Shown here piece by piece: positions 1 through 6,806 of a stretch of 64,000 bases of DNA; the first letter of the stretch is position 1, and each line of letters opens with the position of its first letter. A model generated the notes under the pieces. It did not search any database. It was not told the origin of the DNA and saw only the letters and a program-made list of their open reading frames with translations. This stretch comes from Streptomyces sp. BK340 (GTDB lineage: Bacteria > Actinomycetota > Actinomycetes > Streptomycetales > Streptomycetaceae): the NCBI RefSeq assembly GCF_007827595.1, contig NZ_VISR01000005.1:1-64000 (forward strand), read 5' to 3'. A program made the position numbers and the translations under genes.

Positions 1-261
1 CGAGGAGACGACCAGCTGCTTGATGTTGAGGATCAGGTCGGTGACGTCCTCCTTGACGCCCGGCACGGTGGTGAACTCGTGCAGGACACCGTCGACCCGG
101 ATGCTGGTGACAGCAGCACCGGGGATCGACGACAGGAGGGTGCGGCGGAGGGAGTTGCCGAGGGTGTAGCCGAAGCCCGGCTCCAGCGGCTCGATCACGA
201 ACCGGGAGCGGAATTCGTCGACGACCTCTTCGGTCAACGAGGGACGCTGAGCAATCAGCAC
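1..261 (-). CDS. rpoA: RNA polymerase alpha subunit, N-terminal 87 codons (cut by window edge)
   Basis: The minus strand encodes 87 uninterrupted residues beginning [17 protein letters not shown] and containing the alpha-NTD signature [20 protein letters not shown], the part that dimerises and nucleates RNA polymerase assembly. The start is GTG at 259-261 with GGAGG about ten bases upstream. The gene runs off the window, so completeness is unknown. The context is odd. In Streptomyces rpoA normally follows rpsK in the alpha operon, but here the upstream neighbour is a divergent small gene. It is therefore either a second rpoA, a translocated one, a 5' fragment, or an assembly join. Confidence 0.93.
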   Translation of the reverse strand, partial: MLIAQRPSLTEEVVDEFRSRFVIEPLEPGFGYTLGNSLRRTLLSSIPGAAVTSIRVDGVLHEFTTVPGVKEDVTDLILNIKQLVVSS

Positions 262-408
262 GAGGTATTGCCTCCAGTCTCTGGCGCCCGCTATCTGACG
301 CCGTGGTCCCCGAAGGGTACGGGGGGTACGGCATCCTACGAAGCCGAACCGCCCGGCCTCGCCCGTCTGCAGCCCACCAAGACGGTTCGTAGGCGCATAC
401 TGGGGGCA
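262..408. promoter_or_regulatory. Divergent intergenic region between rpoA and the Tudor-like gene
   Basis: These 147 bases must hold both promoters of the divergent pair. Next to rpoA there is a good Shine-Dalgarno (GGAGG on the minus strand at about 271-275). Further upstream lies a GC-rich stretch with repeated GGTACGG words near 315-330. I could not assign convincing -35/-10 pairs on either strand. Confidence 0.4.
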
Positions 409-630
409 ATGACAAAGCCTGCTGCACCGAAGCGTCATCTGCCCACCAGCCCCTTCAAGGCCCCGGTCGAGCCGACTCCCAAGCACTTCGCCGTCGGCGA
501 CCAGGTCACCCATGACGTGTACGGCCTCGGCCGGGTGATCGGCGTCGAGGACGGAATCGCGGCACTCGTGGATTTCGGCTCCGCGCAGATGCGGATCTTG
601 AGCCCGTACGCCAAGATGACCAAGTTGTAG
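409..630 (+). CDS. Small protein with PcrA/UvrD C-terminal Tudor-like domain
   Basis: This 73-residue protein has a basic Pro-rich N-terminus (about 1-26) followed by [20 protein letters not shown] and [20 protein letters not shown]. That pattern closely resembles the Tudor-like C-terminal domain of PcrA/UvrD helicases (GD.V.H..YG.G.V..V, then ..DFG......L....L). In PcrA this domain contacts RNA polymerase, but no helicase is attached here. The ATG at 409 was chosen because the domain begins soon after it and the upstream reading is antisense to rpoA. RNA polymerase or nucleic-acid binding is an inference; the family looks conserved in Streptomyces. Confidence 0.75.
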   Translation: MTKPAAPKRHLPTSPFKAPVEPTPKHFAVGDQVTHDVYGLGRVIGVEDGIAALVDFGSAQMRILSPYAKMTKL

Positions 631-915
631 GACCGCCGTGCCCGGTCACGGCACGCCAGGCCCCTTCCGGGACCTGAAACGAAAGCGAGACCTCTCATCG
701 AACCGACGTCACTGTTCTCCGCGCTGGAGGGGCAGCCCCGCTCTGCCGCTCCCGTGTCGCCGCCTCCGGCGACAAACCCCTTCCAGGCCCCGGACTTCGG
801 GGAGGACGAGGCTTTCCTGCCCGAGGACGTACAGGAGCCCGTCCGGGGCGCTCGTGCGGCGTGACCTGGGGCCGGCTCCCCGCGTCGGCGGTGAGCCGGG
901 GCGCTCAGGCGCGGA
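631..915. other. Non-coding gap, nothing recognised
   Basis: These 285 bases separate the Tudor-like gene from the 3' end of gcvH. The open frame at 638-940 (+) is Arg/Pro/Ser-rich in the way of a shadow frame and has no recognisable domain. I see no tRNA and no convincing terminator. Confidence 0.5.
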
Positions 916-1299
916 TCACTCGCCGATCTCGGTCTTGTAGCCGGCGGCGTCGAGGAGGCTGTCGAACTCCGACTTGTCGGACGGCTTGAGCCTGAAGATC
1001 CAGTTGTCGTAGGGCTCCTCGTTGAGGAGCTCAGGGCTGTCGGCCAGCTCCTCGTTGACCGCGATCACCTCGCCGCCGACCGGTGTGTAGACGTCCGTGG
1101 CGGCCTTCACCGACTCCAGGACACCGGCCGGCTCGTGCGCCTCGAAGACCTTGCCGACGCTGACCAGTTCCACGAACACCACGTCGCCGAGTGCTTTCTG
1201 GGCGTGATCGGTGATGCCCACCGTGATCGTGCCGTCCGATTCCCTGCGCGCCCACTCGTGCGTATCGGCGTACCGAAGCTCAGCCGGAATGTACGACAT
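916..1299 (-). CDS. gcvH: Glycine cleavage system H protein, orphan and proteobacterial-like
   Basis: The 127-residue lipoyl carrier has the lipoylation motif ESVKAATD with the acceptor lysine near residue 65, and the typical length of GcvH. H protein shuttles the aminomethyl group between the P, T and L proteins of glycine cleavage. The start is ATG at 1299 behind GGGGAG. No gcvT, gcvP or glyA is nearby, and I see no glycine riboswitch in the 150 bases upstream. Wording such as [26 protein letters not shown] and the C-terminal extension resemble gammaproteobacterial GcvH more than the usual Streptomyces protein as I remember it. An extra, possibly transferred copy is likely. Confidence 0.92.
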   Translation of the reverse strand: MSYIPAELRYADTHEWARRESDGTITVGITDHAQKALGDVVFVELVSVGKVFEAHEPAGVLESVKAATDVYTPVGGEVIAVNEELADSPELLNEEPYDNWIFRLKPSDKSEFDSLLDAAGYKTEIGE

Positions 1300-1457
1300 A
1301 CGTGCTCCCCTGAAGCCGTAGGTGATCAACACGGCCATCCATGCCCGGGACCGGAGGGTGCGGGACGTCGTTTCCCCCGCATGGCCCACAAAGCCGGCAC
1401 GCGGCCCGGCTGGGGCTCAGCCGGCCGTGCGGCCCGGGGCGGGCTGCATGTCGGCCG

Positions 1458-2717
1458 TCATCGGCGGTACGCGGTCGCCGCGACGGCGGGCAGGACGGCC
1501 AGGGCCAGGACACCGCCGGTGAGGGCCAGGGCTGGGTAGCCGGCCGCGGTCGCGATGACGCCGGAGCTGATGCCGCCGGTGGCACCGGCGATCGCTATGG
1601 AGACGTCCACCATGCCCTGGGTCCTGGCGCGGGTGGCGAGCGGAACCGTGTCGGTGATGATCGCCGTGCCCGACACCAGGCCGAAGTTCCAGCCGAGTCC
1701 CAGCAGGGCCAGGGCGAGCGCCAGCAGCGCGACGGAGTCGGCGGGGGCCAGGGCGGCGAGGACGCCGGCGGCCAGGAGGGTGAGACCGGAGGCGGCGGCG
1801 ATCTTCATGCGGCCGTAGCGGTCCACCAGGCGCCCCGTGAGCGGTGACGGCAGGTACATGGCGCCGATGTGGATGGCGATGACGAGACCCGAGGCGGCGG
1901 TGCCATGGCCGTGGTCGTGCATGTGGACGGGCGTCATCGTCATGATCGCCACCATGACGAGCTGGGTGAGCACCATGACGAGTGCGCCCAGGACCACACC
2001 GCCGCGGCCCTCCTGCACGGAGGCCGCGGGCGCCTTCGCCCGGTCGGCCTGCTCGGTGGCGGCGAGGGCACGGGCCGTGAGCAGTGGGTCGGGACGCAGG
2101 CTGGTGGCCAGGACCACGGCCGCGAGAGCGTAGGCCGCTCCGGACAGCAGGAAGGGGCCGGCCAGGTTCGGAATGCCCAGGGTCTCGGCGAAGTCGCCGG
2201 TGGGTGCGGCGAGGTTGGGGCCGGCCACGCCGCCGAGGGTGGTGGCGACCAGGACCGTGGAGACGGCGCGGGCGCGGTGGGCGGGGTCGGCCAGGTCGGC
2301 TCCGGCGTAGCGGGCCTGGAGGTTGGTGGCGGTGCCGGCGCCGTAGACGAACAGGGCGAGGAACAGCAGCACGGGGCTGTCGAGTACGGCGGCCGTGATG
2401 ACGCCGGCGCTGCCGACGGCTCCGGTGAGGTAGCCGATGGCCAGGCCGGGGCGGCGGCCGCGGGCCTGGGAGATACGGCCCACGGCGACGGCGGTGAGCG
2501 CGGATCCGGCGGTGAACAGGGCGCTGGGCAGTCCGGCGAGGCTGGTGGTGCCGAGCATGTCCTGGGCGAGCAGGGCGCCTACGGTGACACCGGCGGCGAG
2601 ACCGGCACCGCTGAGGATCTGGGAGGCGACCAGGACGCGCAGGATGCGGCGTTGTGCCCGGGCGGCGTCGGGTATGCCGGGCAGGGAGGCAGCGGCGGCG
2701 GGCTCGGCTCGGGTCAT
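1458..2717 (-). CDS. MFS transporter
   Basis: A 419-residue protein with about twelve hydrophobic segments and the MFS loop GRISQARGRRPG after the second or third helix, so an inner-membrane secondary transporter. A short His-rich stretch (MHDHGHG, about residue 270) lies in the second half, at a predicted external loop. It starts 78 bases downstream of the ArsR-rhodanese regulator on the same strand, so the two probably form an operon and the regulator's signal probably relates to the substrate. The substrate cannot be read from sequence; drug, metal or oxyanion efflux are options. Confidence 0.85.
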   Translation of the reverse strand: MTRAEPAAAASLPGIPDAARAQRRILRVLVASQILSGAGLAAGVTVGALLAQDMLGTTSLAGLPSALFTAGSALTAVAVGRISQARGRRPGLAIGYLTGAVGSAGVITAAVLDSPVLLFLALFVYGAGTATNLQARYAGADLADPAHRARAVSTVLVATTLGGVAGPNLAAPTGDFAETLGIPNLAGPFLLSGAAYALAAVVLATSLRPDPLLTARALAATEQADRAKAPAASVQEGRGGVVLGALVMVLTQLVMVAIMTMTPVHMHDHGHGTAASGLVIAIHIGAMYLPSPLTGRLVDRYGRMKIAAASGLTLLAAGVLAALAPADSVALLALALALLGLGWNFGLVSGTAIITDTVPLATRARTQGMVDVSIAIAGATGGISSGVIATAAGYPALALTGGVLALAVLPAVAATAYRR

Positions 2718-2795
2718 GTCTCTCTTCCGGTGGCGGTGGGTGGCGTCAGGGAACCGTGGTGGCGCTGCACTCCAGGTGGACCGGCACCGCGGCTG

Positions 2796-3470
2796 TCACG
2801 CCAAGTCCCCGGCGTCGACAGGCAGTTCGGCCAGGCGCCACTCCAGCATCCCGTCGTCGAGGCGGATCGCGCGGCGCCCGCGGTCGGTCAGGAGCCGTAC
2901 CGCGTCATGGGCGAGCACGCAGTACTCGCCGCGGCAGTACACGACGATCTCCGTCTCCTCGGGCAACTCGCTGATCCGGTCGGCCAGTTCGTCGACCGGG
3001 ATGGAGTGGGCGCCGGGGATGTGCCCGGCCCGGTACTCCTCCACCGGCCGTACGTCCAGCACCACCACGTCGCCCGCCGCCACACGGGCGCGCAGCTCCT
3101 CGCGGCTGACCTGTGCCGCGGTGTCCTCGCCGAGGTAGGCGTCGCGGGCCGCGGGGACGGCGGCCTGGTGGGCTTCGGCGACCTTGCGCAGCAGCGCGAA
3201 CAGCTGGGCCACGTCGTCGCCGGCGAGCCGGTAGTGGATGCGCACGCCTTCGCGGCGGGTGGCGACGAAACCGGCCAGCTTGAGCGTCTGGAGATGCGCC
3301 GAGGCCGTCGTCAGGTTGAGCCCCGCCGCCTTGGCCAGGGCGTCGACGGTGCGCTCGCCCTGGGCGAGCAGATCGAGCAGTTCCAGTCGCTTTCCGCTGG
3401 CCAGCGCCTTGCCGCTGGCTGCGAACGCGTCGTACAGCTGAGCCTTCGTACCGGCCGTCGTCTTTCCCAT
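2796..3470 (-). CDS. ArsR-type winged-helix regulator fused to a rhodanese domain
   Basis: Residues about 15-95 form an ArsR-like winged helix (LLDLLAQGERTVDALAKAAG, then TTASAHLQTLKLAGFV). Residues about 120-220 form a rhodanese domain with DVRPVEEYRAGHIPGA and the active-site loop CRGEYC, whose first Cys is the usual persulfide carrier. Start ATG 3470 fits the usual family N-terminus (MGKTTAG); the frame remains open further upstream but that part looks non-coding. The ArsR-rhodanese architecture is known in actinobacteria and suggests sensing of reactive sulfur or thiol-reactive compounds. It lies directly upstream of the MFS gene and probably controls it and itself. Confidence 0.88.
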   Translation of the reverse strand: MGKTTAGTKAQLYDAFAASGKALASGKRLELLDLLAQGERTVDALAKAAGLNLTTASAHLQTLKLAGFVATRREGVRIHYRLAGDDVAQLFALLRKVAEAHQAAVPAARDAYLGEDTAAQVSREELRARVAAGDVVVLDVRPVEEYRAGHIPGAHSIPVDELADRISELPEETEIVVYCRGEYCVLAHDAVRLLTDRGRRAIRLDDGMLEWRLAELPVDAGDLA

Positions 3471-3578
3471 ACCAGCATCCTCCACAAATCCATGGAATAG
3501 CGTATGGGAAGCCGGGAGCCATGGCCACACACGTGACAGGTCTGCGGGAGAACTGACGCTGTTCCTCGGCCTCGGCGC

Positions 3579-4208
3579 CTACGGCCGCCGGCGGACACCC
3601 CGCCGAGGACCGGCCGAAGTCTCCGTCAGCCGCTGGACCCCGGCCGTGAGCGCCGCCGTCACCGTCGGCGGCGGCACGTCCGGGGCTCCGGGGGTTTTCC
3701 GGGTGCCCTGGGTCCGGGCGCTCAGGGGGAGTTCGACCTGGACCCCGCCGGACGGGGTCAGGTTCACCGGGTTGCGGGGGCCGAGGCCGCGCAGGCCGGG
3801 CGGGATGTGGTCCAGGTCGGTGACGGACTCGAAGGCCGGGGCGAGGAGGGTGAGGCTGTGGGCCAGGGTGTCGGCCGCCGCACGGTTGGCGCCGCCCAGG
3901 AAGATCGCCCGGGGGGTCTCGGGTCTCAGGTGGCCGTGCAGGGAGACCGTCAAGGTCACGTGGGACAGGAAGTGCTGCAGGGCCGCGCAGGTGGGGACGG
4001 ACATGCGGTGCGAGGGGATGTGGACCGGGTCGCCTGCGGGCTGGGTGAAGACCAGGCAGCTGGCGCCCGTGCGGGCAGCGACCTCGTGGGCCAGTTCCGC
4101 CGTGCCGCCCTCCCTGCTGCCGTGCAGGGCCAGCAGGCCGATGTCCGACCGGAGGGTCAGTGCGGCGGCGAACTCCACGCCCTCGATCAGCACGCGCTCG
4201 GTCGCCAC
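3579..4208 (-). CDS. Poly-gamma-glutamate hydrolase family protein
   Basis: A 209-residue protein starting at GTG 4208, two bases past the stop of the CopC-CopD gene, so probably translated by coupling. The early motif LALHGSREGGTAELA and the later HGH and GLGPRNPVNL match the zinc-dependent poly-gamma-glutamate depolymerase family (PF05908), known from phage PghP and Bacillus prophages. There is no signal peptide. The C-terminal 40 residues are Pro/Thr-rich and variable. The substrate in Streptomyces is unknown, and pairing with a copper gene may be only positional. Confidence 0.75.
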   Translation of the reverse strand: MATERVLIEGVEFAAALTLRSDIGLLALHGSREGGTAELAHEVAARTGASCLVFTQPAGDPVHIPSHRMSVPTCAALQHFLSHVTLTVSLHGHLRPETPRAIFLGGANRAAADTLAHSLTLLAPAFESVTDLDHIPPGLRGLGPRNPVNLTPSGGVQVELPLSARTQGTRKTPGAPDVPPPTVTAALTAGVQRLTETSAGPRRGVRRRP

Positions 4209-4210
4209 CG

Positions 4211-6028
4211 CTAGCGCACCACCCGCACGGCCTTCGACACCGTCACCTGGTCCACCTCCGACACCCGCACCGTCACCTTCATCGTCCACGTTCCCGGGAT
4301 CGGCAGGTTGAAGGCGTCGGCGGCCCAGTAGCCGCCCCGGTCGGTGACCTTGGTGTCCAGAGGGCCGATCCGCTGGGCCGGGAGGGTGAAGGTGATGCGC
4401 AGTTCGGGGACCGCGGAGAGGCCGCCGTCGGGGCCGTAGACCACCGCCTGGACGGAGTTCGTGCCGACCCGCCCGGGGTCCAGGGTGATCTGCACCTTGC
4501 CGTGGCCGCCGGGGGTGCCGACGTCGAAGGGGACCGTGGTGACCGAGGCCGCCCGGATGCCGTCCGGCGCCGGTGCCGACTCCGCCGCCTCGGCCGCCGC
4601 CCGGCCCGGCAGCGTGTTCGTCAGGAGGGTCGTCAGGACGAGGACCAGGGTGCCCACGGCCATCTCGGTCAGCACCCAGCGGCGGAGGCTGTGGGGGTGC
4701 GGGGCGGGGGCCGGTGCGGGGGCCGGTGCGGGGTCCGGCCCCGGGGGGAGCGGGGGGCCGCCGGCCGGCTGTGGGACTCGGGCCTGTTCCCGTGCCGCGG
4801 GCCGGGCCGCCAGGCGGGTCGTCCAGCGGCGGGAGCGGGACGCGGCCGCGAGCAGGAGGGCGACCGCCGCCAGCTTGGCCAGCAGGAGGCGGCCGTACGT
4901 CGTGTCGGTGAGCGCCTGCCAGGAGCCGAGGCCCCGCCAGGACTGGTAGACGCCGGTCGCCACCAGCACCGTCACCGAGGCGAAGGCCAGGCGGGAGAAG
5001 CGGGTGACGGCCTGGACCAGCGGGGCGGCCGGTTCCGGTGAGGCGCGGCGCAGCGTCAGCGCCAGGGCCGTCAGGCCGCCCAGCCAGGCAGCCATCGCCA
5101 GCAGGTGGAGGGTGGCGGAGGTGATCGCCGGCGGGACCTGGAGGCCCGCCGAGGCGTGTTCCGAGGCCGCCCAGGTCAGGGCGAGGGCGACGGAGAGGGC
5201 CGCGGCGGTCGCGAGGGCGGCCCGGCGGGGGATCCGGCGGCGCCATCTGCGCAGGGCCAGTGCGCAGGCTCCGGCCAGGAGCAGCAGGGCCAGACGGGTG
5301 AGGAGGAGTTCGCCGGGCCGGGTCGAGGCCGTACGGGTGAGGGAGGAGAGGGCGAACGCCGTCGTCGGGGCGGTGCCCTCCTCGTACGGGGTTCTCAGGA
5401 GGAAGAGGACCATGGTCGAGGCGAACAGGGCGCCCCAGGCGGCCGCCACCGGTGTGCGCAGGTGGGCGGGCCTCGGCGGGCGGCAGTACGCCACGAACGC
5501 CGCCGGACCCAGCAGGAGCGCCACGGCGAGGTAGGCGATGTAGCGCGCGATGTTGTAGAGGCTGGTCGTCGCCGGGTTCTCCGCACGGTCCGCGAGCACG
5601 CTCGTCGCCGTCGCCGTGCGTTTGCCGACCGAGAAGGTGAGCGCGCCGGACACCGGGTGGCTGTCGGCCGACACCACCCGCCAGGCCACCGTGTAGGTGC
5701 CGGTGCCCAGCCCGGCGGGCAGGGAGACCCGGACGGTGTCGGAGCGGCCGGCCGCGTGGTCCGCCTCGCTGGTGCGGACGCGATGGTTCTCGGGGTCGTA
5801 GACGCGCAGGGAGTCGGTCAGCAGGCCGACCGACTCCGTGAAGGCCAGGGTGACCTCGCGCGGCGCCGACTTGAGGACGCTCCCGTCGGCGGGGTCCGTC
5901 CCGCGCAGGGCCGCGTGCGCCGAGGCGGGCGCGGTCGTGCCGAGGAGGAGCAGGAGCAGGCCCGCGCCGAGGACGGTCAGCCGTCGCAGCCACCGGTGTT
6001 CGTCGCGCACCTCACCCCTCCGCCCCAC
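4211..6028 (-). CDS. Copper resistance/transport CopC-CopD fusion protein
   Basis: Up to 605 residues. A signal peptide ends near ASA-HAAL, leaving His38 at the mature N-terminus as in CopC copper sites. CopC-like beta-sandwich residues follow at about 38-135 (DPADGSVLKSAP, VSADSHPVSGALTFSVG). Then come about eight membrane helices of a CopD domain, a Pro/Ala-rich linker near 425-450, one more helix, and a periplasmic C-terminal domain. This is the YcnJ/PcoCD architecture for copper handling. GTG 6028 has GGAGGGG just upstream; the in-frame GTG at 6010 also has GGAGGGGTGAG and may be the real start. The 175-base upstream gap to 6203 shows no operator I can name. Confidence 0.88.
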   Translation of the reverse strand: MGRRGEVRDEHRWLRRLTVLGAGLLLLLLGTTAPASAHAALRGTDPADGSVLKSAPREVTLAFTESVGLLTDSLRVYDPENHRVRTSEADHAAGRSDTVRVSLPAGLGTGTYTVAWRVVSADSHPVSGALTFSVGKRTATATSVLADRAENPATTSLYNIARYIAYLAVALLLGPAAFVAYCRPPRPAHLRTPVAAAWGALFASTMVLFLLRTPYEEGTAPTTAFALSSLTRTASTRPGELLLTRLALLLLAGACALALRRWRRRIPRRAALATAAALSVALALTWAASEHASAGLQVPPAITSATLHLLAMAAWLGGLTALALTLRRASPEPAAPLVQAVTRFSRLAFASVTVLVATGVYQSWRGLGSWQALTDTTYGRLLLAKLAAVALLLAAASRSRRWTTRLAARPAAREQARVPQPAGGPPLPPGPDPAPAPAPAPAPHPHSLRRWVLTEMAVGTLVLVLTTLLTNTLPGRAAAEAAESAPAPDGIRAASVTTVPFDVGTPGGHGKVQITLDPGRVGTNSVQAVVYGPDGGLSAVPELRITFTLPAQRIGPLDTKVTDRGGYWAADAFNLPIPGTWTMKVTVRVSEVDQVTVSKAVRVVR

Positions 6029-6203
6029 TGCCCCTCCGTACAGATACGGAAGGATCGGCCGCCGCGCTCACCAGGTCGGCCGCACCGGCACCCCCGCCGT
6101 CCACCACCAGATCATGGCTCGTGATCCAGGAGCGGGGGCGGGGCGGGGAACACGCAGCCTCTCATGCCCTGAGGGCGATGGGGGGGGGAGGGCGACCGGC
6201 TCG

Positions 6204-6806
6204 TCAGGCGCGGTCACCCGGGAACGCTGCCTCCCGCTCCAGAAAGGCCAGTTGGGCACGCTTCTCGGGCAGGTACACGTCCGGGATGTCGACCTCCGGG
6301 AGGACCACCTCGGGGCCTCGCTCGAATCCCTGGCGTTCGAAGCGGGCGATCGCCCTGGTGTTGCGCACGTCCGGGTCGACCACGACCCGGCGGTGGTCCA
6401 GCTCCAGCAGGACGTACGACGTCATCGCGGTCAGCAGGGCCGCGCTCCAGCCGGGGCGCGGGCCGTCCGCGGCGGCGGGCGCGAGGAGGAGGTGGACGCC
6501 GATGTCGCCCGGGCGGACCTCGTAGCACTCACCGACCCGGTCGGCCTCGGGCTCGTAGGTCTGGAGCAGGGCGGCCGGTTCGCCGTCCTTGGAGACGAGG
6601 AGGGCGTGGTGGGTGTCGAGGCCGGCCATGTGGGCGTAGATCTCGGCCACCTGGTCCCGGGTGAGGCCGGTCATGCCCCAGAACGCGGCGCGCTCGTCGC
6701 TCACCCAGGCGTGGACCACCTCCGCGTCGGCCGCCGGGTCGAGGGGGCGGATGCGGACGGTGCCGTAGCCGTCGATCACCTGTTCATGGACGTGCGGGTC
6801 AGACAT
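6204..6806 (-). CDS. GNAT acyltransferase of the siderophore (IucB/DesC-like) type
   Basis: About 200 residues from ATG 6806, overlapping the end of the penicillin acylase gene by 8 bases, so translationally coupled. The fold follows the AlcB/IucB/DesC branch of GNAT enzymes: an early V.IRPLD.A.D, WGMTGLTRDQVAEIY, GDIGVHLLLAP, and late RRVVVDPDVRNTRAI..FERQGF. Members of this branch acylate N-hydroxylated lysine or cadaverine during hydroxamate siderophore assembly. No siderophore synthetase is visible nearby, so it may tailor a product made elsewhere. It belongs to the iron-box-controlled operon. Confidence 0.82.
   Translation of the reverse strand: MSDPHVHEQVIDGYGTVRIRPLDPAADAEVVHAWVSDERAAFWGMTGLTRDQVAEIYAHMAGLDTHHALLVSKDGEPAALLQTYEPEADRVGECYEVRPGDIGVHLLLAPAAADGPRPGWSAALLTAMTSYVLLELDHRRVVVDPDVRNTRAIARFERQGFERGPEVVLPEVDIPDVYLPEKRAQLAFLEREAAFPGDRA

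Noticed and set aside
638..940. Open frame on the plus strand between the Tudor-like gene and gcvH
   Set aside because: Arg/Pro/Ser-rich composition typical of shadow frames, no good start and no domain.
1300..1457. Glycine riboswitch before gcvH
   Set aside because: No recognisable aptamer core or tandem arrangement in the upstream sequence.
1869..3500. 543-codon plus-strand frame opposite the MFS and ArsR-rhodanese genes
   Set aside because: Antisense to two clear genes; Gly/Gln/Val repeats without a fold are a codon-bias artefact of high-GC DNA.
3579..5993. 804-codon minus-strand frame
   Set aside because: Only its last 209 codons are the real poly-gamma-glutamate hydrolase; the rest is a shadow of CopC-CopD in another frame.
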